DNA of 14,505 nt from Chloroflexota bacterium. Its GTDB lineage: Bacteria > Chloroflexota > Anaerolineae > Promineifilales > Promineifilaceae. Below the pieces are notes generated by a model. That model did not search any database, was not told where the DNA came from, and worked only from the letters and a program-made list of their open reading frames with translations. This document shows, piece by piece, positions 6,073 to 12,721 of this stretch. Numbering within the stretch: the first letter of the stretch is position 1; every line of letters starts with the position of its first letter. The DNA is taken from NCBI GenBank assembly GCA_008501785.1, contig QQUD01000662.1, positions 1 through 14,505 on the forward strand. Reading direction: 5' to 3'. The position numbers and the translations under genes are program-made.

Positions 6073-6660
6073 TTAATTACATCCGGTGCCAAAGGTGAGA
6101 AAATCTTCGGCCACCCAGCCCTCATCGCCAAACAGGGAGCGTACTTTACGCCAGACAAACCCATTGGCTTCTGATGTGCCTTCTTCGGTAAGTACCGTCA
6201 CAATCGTTGCCTCTGCCAGCACATCAACTTCTGCGCCGCCCGGTGCATCGCGCAGCGTTAAGCCGTTGTCAAACGTGCCTTCGACGATGGCACTGCAAAC
6301 AACGACTGTCGGCGTTGCTGTGGGAATCGATGCATCGGGAGTTGGCGTTTCGGTGGATAGTGGCGGTAGAGAATTTATTTCGGGGGTGCCGGGAACGGCC
6401 GTTTCCCCTTCAACCACATCAACTTCCCCTTCTGCCGGGGTTTCTGCTGTCAACGATTGCTGCCGCTCGAAAATTAAAATGCCGCTTGCTGCCAAGAAAA
6501 GCACCACCGTGCTAAACAAGGTAAAACTGGCGCGGCGTAACAGTGCTTCACGTTCCAGCGTATAAAATCGAGCACCACCGCGACGAATCCCGCGATAGGT
6601 GACAATAGCTGTAATAATGCCTGCAAAAATCAGGCCAATTGGTAGTAATAATCCGCTCAT
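6073..6660 (-). CDS. Membrane-anchored SH3b-domain protein
   Basis: The 195-residue product has two hydrophobic segments (about 4-21 and 46-64) separated by a basic loop (RGIRRGGARF). A low-complexity linker rich in Glu, Pro and Thr follows (about 65-120, with ETPTPD and TATPT), then a C-terminal bacterial SH3 domain (about 121-195). The SH3b pattern is visible in GLTLRDAPGG, VLAEATIVTVL and GFVWRKVR...GDEGWVAEDFL. Cys122 and Cys194 bracket the domain and could form a disulfide if it lies outside the cytoplasm. Such domains often bind peptidoglycan or other wall polymers, so a cell-surface role is likely. It is followed two bases later by the glycosyltransferase. The palindrome at 6395 encodes ETAV in the linker. 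The ATG lacks a well-spaced ribosome site; GGAG lies about 16 bases away. Confidence 0.85.
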   Translation of the reverse strand: MSGLLLPIGLIFAGIITAIVTYRGIRRGGARFYTLEREALLRRASFTLFSTVVLFLAASGILIFERQQSLTAETPAEGEVDVVEGETAVPGTPEINSLPPLSTETPTPDASIPTATPTVVVCSAIVEGTFDNGLTLRDAPGGAEVDVLAEATIVTVLTEEGTSEANGFVWRKVRSLFGDEGWVAEDFLTFGTGCN

Positions 6661-6688
6661 AGTGGGCGAAAGTTATCTCCTCTAAAAA

Positions 6689-6716
6689 AGCTGTCAGTTA
6701 TCAAGTATCAGCTTTC
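6689..6716. repeat. Heptamer tandem array (AGYTNTC)
   Basis: Units AGCTGTC, AGTTATC, AAGTATC and AGCTTTC lie in the 79-base gap between prmC and the SH3b gene, about 30 bases before the SH3b start. They match the minus-strand units of the arrays at 4774 and 5311. Confidence 0.75.
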
Positions 6717-6739
6717 AGCAAAAAAGTTGATAGGCTGTG

Positions 6740-7576
6740 TTAATTCAGGGCGATACCAACGATTCGATCATGACCGGCATAATCCCGAATCAGTTCGATT
6801 TGTGCGGTTGGAAAAACAGCAGATGCTAATTCCTTTGTTGCTGGTCCCTGCTGCCAGCCTATTTCCAAAAAAATTGCGCCGGAGGCGCTAAGCTTAGATA
6901 CAGCTTGTTGTAACAGCTCTCTAATCAAGTCTAATCCGTCCTCACCTCCTCTCAACGCTAAAGACGGCTCGTGCAATTTTACCCCATCGTCAAGCAGCGT
7001 CCACTCTGTATCTGTCACATACGGTAAATTGGCGGTGATCAAGTCAACAGAATGGGAAATTGGTGTCAATAAATGTCCCTGATGAAATTGAATGCGATTT
7101 GGGGAAAATTTTGCGGCATTTTTTTGAGCAATTTGTAATGCATCTCGTGAAATGTCAACAGCGCTAATTGTTGCCTGAGGGAATTGGCGTGCAAGTGCAA
7201 TGGGAATGCATCCACTGCCGGTACCTACATCTACGATGCTTGCATGCTGTCGCTCTTTGATCCATTCTGTAACACGTTCAACTAGCATTTCAGTCTCTGG
7301 TCGTGGAATGAGGACGGCTGGTGTGACAAATAAGTCGATATCAAAAAATGCGGCGGTTCCGGTGATGTACGGAATGGGTTCTTGCTGTTGAGCACGGTTG
7401 ATAATGGTGTGGAATTGGGTTTCTTGAACGGCCGTTAATACCTCATCCCCATGTGCAATCAAATATGCGTGGTTGACTTGCAAAACGTGTTCGAGCAGCA
7501 GGCGAGCATCGAGCAGGGGGGATGGGGAATGGGGGAGGTGGAAACGGCCGTATTCTAAAGCATCATCAATCGTCAT
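6740..7576 (-). CDS. prmC: Release factor glutamine N5-methyltransferase PrmC (HemK)
   Basis: PrmC methylates the Gln of the GGQ motif in release factors RF1 and RF2, using S-adenosylmethionine, and so speeds translation termination. The 278 residues match the family size. The N-terminal helical domain carries SPLLDARLLLEHVL, the linker has PIPYITG and the signature IPRPETE (about 90-96), the SAM-binding motif is VDVGTGSGCIPIALA (116-129), and motif II EPSLALRGGEDGLDLI follows. The catalytic tetrapeptide, NPPY in the well-studied enzymes, is NLPY here (183-186). No prfA lies next to it. There is no ribosome site before ATG 7576, which directly follows the T tract of a hairpin at 7581-7639. 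Two palindromes fall in the gene (EYGRF, LTAVQ). Confidence 0.95.
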   Translation of the reverse strand: MTIDDALEYGRFHLPHSPSPLLDARLLLEHVLQVNHAYLIAHGDEVLTAVQETQFHTIINRAQQQEPIPYITGTAAFFDIDLFVTPAVLIPRPETEMLVERVTEWIKERQHASIVDVGTGSGCIPIALARQFPQATISAVDISRDALQIAQKNAAKFSPNRIQFHQGHLLTPISHSVDLITANLPYVTDTEWTLLDDGVKLHEPSLALRGGEDGLDLIRELLQQAVSKLSASGAIFLEIGWQQGPATKELASAVFPTAQIELIRDYAGHDRIVGIALN

Positions 7577-7580
7577 AAAA

Positions 7581-7639
7581 ACACCGGGTTAAATTCAAAT
7601 TTGACTGTTTTTCCGCAAACACGAATTATAACCCGGTGT
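7581..7639 (-). terminator. Hairpin between cysC and prmC
   Basis: ACACCGGGTTA (7581-7591) and its exact complement at 7629-7639 form an 11-bp stem; AATTC/GAATT inside it may lengthen the stem with a bulge. On minus-strand RNA it begins 9 bases after the cysC stop and is followed by a short T run that ends exactly at the prmC ATG. It looks like the cysC terminator, although the loop of 37 bases is long for that. Its position also makes it a possible control point for prmC. Confidence 0.6.
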
Positions 7640-7648
7640 CTCCAAAAT

Positions 7649-8197
7649 CTACATAGCAGGTATTGCAGGAATCAACCCGCGTTCTTCTAACTGACTAATG
7701 ATAAATGCTGCACTTTCAGCTACAGTTTGCTGGTCGGTGCGTACATGGATGTCTGGATTTTCAGGTGCTTCAAATGGATCAGAGATACCAGTGAAGTTTG
7801 GAATTTCACCAGCCAGCGCTTTTACATACAACCCTTTCACATCTCGCTCAATCACCACTTCCAATGGTGCATCGATAAACAGTTCGAGGAAATTAGTTGT
7901 ATTGTCACGCACGTGATCGCGCACAGATTGGTAAGGGGAAATGAAGGAGCAGATACAGCCAACGCCATTGCGAGAGAGCAGTTTTGCAACAAAAGTGATG
8001 CGCTCAATATTCTTTCGACGATCTTCAGCCGTAAATCCCAGGTCTTTAGTTAGACTCTCACGAACGACATCACCATCCAGACGCTCTAATTTTAAGTCGC
8101 GCTCCGCCAACTGCGCTAACATTTCCAGGGCAATCGTTGTTTTTCCGGCTCCAGAAAGCCCTGTCATCCACAAAACAAATCCTTGTTGTTCACTCAT
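7649..8197 (-). CDS. cysC: Adenylylsulfate (APS) kinase, stand-alone
   Basis: CysC phosphorylates adenosine 5'-phosphosulfate with ATP to give PAPS, the activated sulfate used for sulfate reduction and by sulfotransferases. The 182 residues are a full-length single-domain enzyme. The P-loop GLSGAGKTT lies at 13-21, DGDVVRESL at 41-49, and SFISPYQSVRD at 84-94 with the conserved Ser87. NFTGISDPFEAPENPDI is the C-terminal substrate-binding region of the family. It lies 131 bases after the Sat-CysC fusion gene, which already contains an APS kinase domain, so two kinases stand in tandem. The fusion's P-loop differs (GLHNAGKST). A weak AGAGG ribosome site lies about 12 bases before the ATG. Confidence 0.95.
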   Translation of the reverse strand: MSEQQGFVLWMTGLSGAGKTTIALEMLAQLAERDLKLERLDGDVVRESLTKDLGFTAEDRRKNIERITFVAKLLSRNGVGCICSFISPYQSVRDHVRDNTTNFLELFIDAPLEVVIERDVKGLYVKALAGEIPNFTGISDPFEAPENPDIHVRTDQQTVAESAAFIISQLEERGLIPAIPAM

Positions 8198-8277
8198 TGT
8201 TAATCAATACCTCTTGTTGAAATTTTGAGCTGCGCATAATTCGATTATGTGCAGCAATGTTATTAATGAAAAAGGGG

Positions 8278-8305
8278 CAATTTGCAAGGGGCAAGTTGCA
8301 AAAGC
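8278..8305. repeat. Heptamer tandem array (CAANNNG)
   Basis: Units CAATTTG, CAAGGGG, CAAGTTG and CAAAAGC lie in the gap between the Sat-CysC stop and cysC. The array is degenerate but stays in the 7-base register. Confidence 0.65.
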
Positions 8306-8328
8306 CTGTTCACGAAGGTGTACATTCG

Positions 8329-10053
8329 TTAGCTGACGACGAATCCTTTGTCGATTAGTTGGTTCAAGATTGCCCATGCATTTGCTTCAGCTGATGCTTG
8401 TGTCGTTTCTACTCGAATTTCAGGATGGTGTGGTGCTTCATAAGGATCGTCGATTCCGGTAAATCCGGTTATTTCGCCATTACGCGCTTTTAAGTAAAGC
8501 CCTTTCGTATCACGATTTTCGCAAACATCCAATGGTGTATCCACAAACACCTCAAAATAATGCTCTTTTTTGATCAAACCACGGACATCATTTCGCGTAG
8601 CACGGTAAGGGCTAACTGCTGCACACACGGCGATACCGCCATGTCGCACGATTTCAGAGGCAACAAAACCCATGCGGCGTACATGGTCATCCCGATCTTC
8701 TTTGCTGTAACCAAGCCCTTCGGAAAAATGAGTACGTACGACATCTCCATCGAGGAGGGTGACTTGACGGCCGTGTTCTTGTAGCAATGTTGTCAAAACG
8801 GCCGCTGTGGTTGATTTACCCGCATTGTGCAGCCCCGTAAACCAGATACAAGCACCTTGGCGATTTCGCGGAGGATACGTTTCTGACAAAATATTAGCAA
8901 CCGGCGGGCGCGTAAACCAGACAGGTAATTTTTTACCATTGTGTAAATACTCTTCACGCACCTGTGTTCCAGAAATAGATGCAGTTTTCATTTCAGGCGT
9001 GACTTTTGTGATTTCTTCGTACCGTTCCTCTTCGGGTAAATAAACAAGCATTCGGAAAGGGACCACTTTCACACCAATTTCTTCACTGAACTTCTCGACC
9101 AAATCTTGTGCATCGTACGACCCATAAAATGGATTCCCATGCGAATCTTTTCCTGGTCCAGCATGATCCCGGCCTACAATCAAATGATTCGCGCCATAAT
9201 TACGTCGAATAATCGCGTGCCATAATGCTTCACGCGGGCCACCCATACGCATTGCTAATGGCAACAGTGCCAGCAAAATCCGGTCCGGCTCATAGTAATT
9301 TTGAGACAATGCTTTGTAAGTACGCACCCGGGTAAAATAATCGACATCACCGGGTTTTGTCATGCCCACCACCGGATGCAGTAGCAAAACGCCATCTTTT
9401 TCATCGATGGCGCGTTTTGTTAATTCTTCATGAACACGGTGCATAGGATTGCGCGTTTGGAAGGCAATCACATTTGTGTGACCGTATTCTGCTAATTTTG
9501 CTCGCGTTTGTGCGGGTGTCATTCGTATTCTTTTAAAATCATGGTGAGTTGGTAGTTGTAAAACTTGCATCGGCCCAGAGATATTCCGTTTGCCCCAACG
9601 ATGCATTTCTGCCACGATGGGGTGACGTAAATCAAGCGTGCCAAATGCCTTCAAAGCCACTTCATCTAAATCCCAACCGTAAACTTCCTCGACGGTCATA
9701 ATCGCCAATAAATCATTCTGAGGATCGCGCAAAGCAACATTTTGCCCAACGTCAACCAGCACGTCATCATCAATCGGCAATGGAATGGGCATCGGGAATA
9801 CGTACCCATTCGCCAAACGCATCTCATCCAACACACGCTGATGATCTGCCTCAGACATAAAGCGATCCAATGGGGAAAATGCACCAACAGCCAACAACTC
9901 CAAGTCACAAACACTTCGGTTTGTCAAGCGAATAGATGGCAATTGATTGGCATAAGTTGTCAGTTCTTCAATAGAATTTTCTGGCACAAAAAGGTCAACA
10001 AGGCTCCCACTATAAGGTGGCAGGAGGATCGTGGGTTCGGGTACAGCTAACAA
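8329..10053 (-). CDS. Bifunctional ATP sulfurylase / APS kinase
   Basis: One 574-residue protein carries out both steps from sulfate to PAPS. Residues about 1-390 are ATP sulfurylase, which makes APS and pyrophosphate from ATP and sulfate, with the nucleotide-binding motifs FQTRNPMHRVHEE (about 198-210) and GRDHAGPGKDSHG (294-306) and the ISGTQVREEYL block near 360. Residues about 400-574 are APS kinase, with P-loop GLHNAGKST (407-415), DGDVVRTHF and the conserved Ser481 in AAVSPYRATRND. Both active sites look intact. The start is TTG 10053, supported by AAGGAGA five bases upstream; no ATG is nearby. The gene is followed by a second, separate cysC. A hairpin with a T tract lies 36 bases before the start. 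One palindrome (8767) lies in the kinase half. Confidence 0.96.
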   Translation of the reverse strand: MLAVPEPTILLPPYSGSLVDLFVPENSIEELTTYANQLPSIRLTNRSVCDLELLAVGAFSPLDRFMSEADHQRVLDEMRLANGYVFPMPIPLPIDDDVLVDVGQNVALRDPQNDLLAIMTVEEVYGWDLDEVALKAFGTLDLRHPIVAEMHRWGKRNISGPMQVLQLPTHHDFKRIRMTPAQTRAKLAEYGHTNVIAFQTRNPMHRVHEELTKRAIDEKDGVLLLHPVVGMTKPGDVDYFTRVRTYKALSQNYYEPDRILLALLPLAMRMGGPREALWHAIIRRNYGANHLIVGRDHAGPGKDSHGNPFYGSYDAQDLVEKFSEEIGVKVVPFRMLVYLPEEERYEEITKVTPEMKTASISGTQVREEYLHNGKKLPVWFTRPPVANILSETYPPRNRQGACIWFTGLHNAGKSTTAAVLTTLLQEHGRQVTLLDGDVVRTHFSEGLGYSKEDRDDHVRRMGFVASEIVRHGGIAVCAAVSPYRATRNDVRGLIKKEHYFEVFVDTPLDVCENRDTKGLYLKARNGEITGFTGIDDPYEAPHHPEIRVETTQASAEANAWAILNQLIDKGFVVS

Positions 10054-10058
10054 TGTTT

Positions 10059-10065
10059 TCTCCTT
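10059..10065 (-). promoter_or_regulatory. Ribosome binding site supporting the TTG start
   Basis: AAGGAGA lies five bases before TTG 10053 on the minus strand. It is the best ribosome site near the beginning of the reading frame and supports the unusual TTG start of the Sat-CysC gene. Confidence 0.75.
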
Positions 10066-10089
10066 TTATTCAATTTTGGCAAGGACTAA

Positions 10090-10126
10090 AAAAAGCCATC
10101 TTCTATAAAAATCTAGATGGCTTTTT
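10090..10126 (-). terminator. Strong hairpin terminator in the leader of the Sat-CysC gene
   Basis: AAAAAGCCATCT (10090-10101) and its exact complement at 10115-10126 enclose a 13-base loop. On the minus strand the stem is followed by seven T residues, the classic Rho-independent form; the plus strand also ends in a T run. It lies 180 bases after the lipoprotein stop and only 36 bases before the Sat-CysC start. It could be the late terminator of the lipoprotein transcript or an attenuator for sulfate activation. Confidence 0.8.
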
Positions 10127-10305
10127 ATTTTAATACTTTTTGTGATTATTTTGAAATGACCGTCTTGCAAACAATTAAGTTATCACTAAGTTTATTTAGT
10201 GAATTAAAGAAAAGGCACTTGAGCAACCCCACTAAAGAAAAGTTTTACACAGTTAGTCGCATTATGTAAATGAGAAAATATTTCGAAAAACACATTCCAG
10301 TCAAA

Positions 10306-10917
10306 TCAAGGGCCGACAAGTGTCGTATCAAAAAACACCCCAATATTAGGCACATTTTGATACTCAGCCCCTCGATAAGGATAAAATTCTACGACGACTT
10401 CATTATAAGACTTCCCTTCAGGCACTTCTGCCAAAGCCAGTCCAATACGGTGACCTTCAATTAACTCTTGCACAGGAATAGAAAATTCACCTTTATCATC
10501 ACTTCTGCCTATGCCTAATACGGTACCAGCATAAGTAACATCAACAATTGCTAAAGACAAATTTTCTGGTGCTGTTCCAGTAATATTTAGATCTGATGCC
10601 GAGAGGGGTTTATTCAAAGAAAAACGAATACCATCTAAATTGACAGGCTCAGGTGTTGTTGCCGGATAAGATTCTAAATTATTAGTCGCGTTTGTGTTAG
10701 CATCTGGGTAAGGTGGCAATTCAACGGTAGAGTCACTATTAGAATCTGGATAACCACTTACGGCTTCATTGTTAGCAGGATCAGGATAACCACCATTCGT
10801 TTCAGTTATGGTTGGCTTATTCGTATTATCAACTTGATCAGTATTATTTACTTGTTGACAGGCACTTAAAAGAAATAATAATAGAAGAAAAGATAAATAT
10901 CGATAATTTTTATTCAT
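10306..10917 (-). CDS. Lipoprotein with spaced YPD motifs and an Ig-like domain
   Basis: The 203-residue product has a short signal and lipobox LLSAC with Cys20, so it is exported and lipid-anchored. Residues 21-92 are low in complexity and rich in Asn, Asp, Thr and Pro. They carry GYPDP, GYPDS, PYPDA and SYPAT with Tyr at 44, 57, 70 and 84, a spacing of 13-14. From about residue 95 a beta-rich domain follows (ITGTAPENLSLAIVDV, GRSDDKGEFSIPV), resembling bacterial Ig-like adhesin domains. The function is unknown; a stalk that displays a small domain at the surface would fit. The gene is AT-rich, has no ribosome site, and its promoter candidate lies so close that the message may be leaderless. 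It lies between two hairpin terminators and is probably its own unit. Confidence 0.75.
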   Translation of the reverse strand: MNKNYRYLSFLLLLFLLSACQQVNNTDQVDNTNKPTITETNGGYPDPANNEAVSGYPDSNSDSTVELPPYPDANTNATNNLESYPATTPEPVNLDGIRFSLNKPLSASDLNITGTAPENLSLAIVDVTYAGTVLGIGRSDDKGEFSIPVQELIEGHRIGLALAEVPEGKSYNEVVVEFYPYRGAEYQNVPNIGVFFDTTLVGP

Positions 10918-10925
10918 AATTCATA

Positions 10926-10952
10926 TTTATATATATTATTTTGCTTTGACAA
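10926..10952 (-). promoter_or_regulatory. Candidate promoter of the YPD lipoprotein gene
   Basis: On the minus strand TTGTCA (10947-10952) is followed after 15 bases by TATAAA (10926-10931), or after 17 bases by TAAATA (10924-10929). Transcription would begin within a few bases of ATG 10917, which suits the lack of a ribosome site. The -35 lies directly after the terminator of the upstream gene. Confidence 0.4.
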
Positions 10953-10954
10953 AC

Positions 10955-10992
10955 AATAAAAATAAGCCACTACAAAGTGGCTTATTTTTATT
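10955..10992 (-). terminator. Rho-independent terminator of the secreted repeat-protein gene
   Basis: A perfect 17-bp stem (10955-10971 with 10976-10992) built round AAGCCACT/AGTGGCTT with the loop ACAA, flanked by A and T runs on both sides. It lies 46 bases past the stop of the gene at 11039-12493, and its symmetry would let it act in both directions. Confidence 0.88.
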
Positions 10993-11038
10993 TAAGAAAT
11001 ATGATCCATGATTTACATTCAAAGATCACGATTAGGTT

Positions 11039-12493
11039 TTATTGATTAAAGCCCTCATAATTTTTGGTATCTTGAATAGCACCGCTCAGAGAACTTTCAT
11101 TTGCTATTGCCACAATCGGAACATTCCCACTACTCGTAACAACAACACCATTCAAAGTTTTGTTGAGGCTTGCTAATGAACCTGAGGTTGCCGAAATGTT
11201 AGCCGTTCCACTATTTCCAACGCGATAGAACGTTTTACTTGCGCCTGGAGCAATTGGATCTGAATGTGTAATTACGACTGGAGTACCACCACTTGGTGTG
11301 TAAGTTAAAGTAAGCGTTGTATTAGCATTACCAACATTTTGAATCTGGATCCCAGTTGTATTAACTACTGAACCACCAAAATCTTCTTTAACAAGCGGTA
11401 AATTAATGCTATCAGTCGCTGTATTCGTCGTGCCAAAACAAGCATACGTGGTTACACGTTGGGGGGTTGTGGCAAACGCTTTGTCGTTGACAATTGCAGC
11501 TACAGCAACAGAAGTTGCGCTATCTGGAGTACCATCGTTGGCAACAGCAGTAACTGTGGCCGAGGCAACTGTTTTCGCGTTTAAATCAGTTGCTTGCAAG
11601 AAGTTAGCTGATTCACCAGGTTGCACATTTGTCACCGTTGCAGTTGGATTTATTGTACTCCCAGTCACAACACTATACGTAATAGTAATATCGATAGCCT
11701 CTGTACCAACATTTTGAGCTTGTACACCAGTGGTTGTCTGCTTAGACCCAGCAGAATAACGAACCAAAGGACAAGCAACCGCAGTGTCATAATCGCCAGG
11801 CACAAAGCCTCTTGATGCTTGTAAATTGTTAGCAACAGCAGGAGCTGTTTCATGTTCTAAAGATGTACCAGCAAGCGGTTCTGTACCAGTAACCGTCAAA
11901 CCGCCAACATTACCTTGGCCTGAAGGCACCCCTGCATCTGAAGGCGTGATAACAACCATCGCATTCGCTGGAACATCACTGTAGGTTTTAGGGTAATCGG
12001 TACCGTTAACACTAAAAGTAGCTGTAATATCATTCAAATTGCTACTAGCATTTTGGATGTAGAAAGTTGATGTACGATTTGAATGATTATTTTTAATCAA
12101 TGGGAAAGCAACTGTTGTCGCGATAGAACCACCATTTGTACCAACATATTGCCCAGAAGCTGCGCCTGTCCCTTTGTTGTTAACATTGGTTACAGCAGCA
12201 ATCGGTTGGTCTGAACTAACCACCGCAGAGCCTTGAAATCCAGAAGGAACTGGGCAATCTACATTCGTTAAATACGTATAAGATCCACCAACAGCTAATA
12301 CCTGTGAACCACAATCATAACTGGTTCCATCCGTTGCATAGGCGTTAAATTGCACAGTTGCGTCGCTTGAACCAACATTCTGAATTTGTTGTCCAGAAGT
12401 CCAGCCACCACCAGGCAAACCGTTTTGAGCTAAAACACTGGTTGCAACAACCAACAATAAAGCAAGTGTTCCTAAAAATAAATATTTTTTCAT
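11039..12493 (-). CDS. Secreted protein with four beta-sandwich-like repeats
   Basis: The 484-residue product has a clear signal peptide (MKKYLFLGTLALLLVVATSVLA, cut likely after residue 22) and no later membrane anchor. The mature chain holds four copies of a unit of about 110-125 residues. Each begins with a block like PLVK...TTGIQIQNVG followed by a strand such as TLTLTY; the QNVG cores lie near 38-41, 147-150, 260-263 and 385-388. Each unit also has a second conserved part: QPIAAVTN, EPLAGTSLE, VAVAAIVND and VPIVAIANE. The chain is rich in Thr, Ser, Gly, Ala and Asn, typical of extracellular beta proteins, and the first unit has two Cys (61, 80). No enzyme motif was found. A surface-layer, sheath or adhesion role is possible. 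GGAGG (12504-12508) precedes the ATG by 10 bases. Confidence 0.8.
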   Translation of the reverse strand: MKKYLFLGTLALLLVVATSVLAQNGLPGGGWTSGQQIQNVGSSDATVQFNAYATDGTSYDCGSQVLAVGGSYTYLTNVDCPVPSGFQGSAVVSSDQPIAAVTNVNNKGTGAASGQYVGTNGGSIATTVAFPLIKNNHSNRTSTFYIQNASSNLNDITATFSVNGTDYPKTYSDVPANAMVVITPSDAGVPSGQGNVGGLTVTGTEPLAGTSLEHETAPAVANNLQASRGFVPGDYDTAVACPLVRYSAGSKQTTTGVQAQNVGTEAIDITITYSVVTGSTINPTATVTNVQPGESANFLQATDLNAKTVASATVTAVANDGTPDSATSVAVAAIVNDKAFATTPQRVTTYACFGTTNTATDSINLPLVKEDFGGSVVNTTGIQIQNVGNANTTLTLTYTPSGGTPVVITHSDPIAPGASKTFYRVGNSGTANISATSGSLASLNKTLNGVVVTSSGNVPIVAIANESSLSGAIQDTKNYEGFNQ

Positions 12494-12539
12494 ATTAACA
12501 TAGCCTCCAAATTTAGCTAATAAAATCTAATCTAGCGTA

Positions 12540-12568
12540 ATTTTAAGTTTTTATCTTACCATTAACAA
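12540..12568 (-). promoter_or_regulatory. Candidate promoter of the secreted repeat-protein gene
   Basis: On the minus strand TTGTTA (12563-12568) and TAAAAT (12540-12545) are separated by exactly 17 bases, in the form of a sigma-70 promoter. Transcription would start near 12533, leaving a leader of about 40 bases that contains GGAGG. The rest of the 228-base gap to the next gene shows nothing clear. Confidence 0.5.
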
Positions 12569-12721
12569 TAACCCATTAGGAGTAATTCTGGATAAATCTC
12601 CTGTAGATAGCGGGTTAATTCCGAAAAATCAGCAGAGCGAGTAGACATAAGTGTGTTTTTTGAAAATAATGTAATCTCCAAAATAAATTCGTTTAAATCT
12701 TCAAAAATGTGGATAACGTCG

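Noticed and set aside
10054..10305. A riboswitch (for example SAM-type) ahead of the Sat-CysC gene
   Set aside because: Only one simple hairpin and one short inverted repeat (10183-10202) are visible; no conserved riboswitch core could be found.
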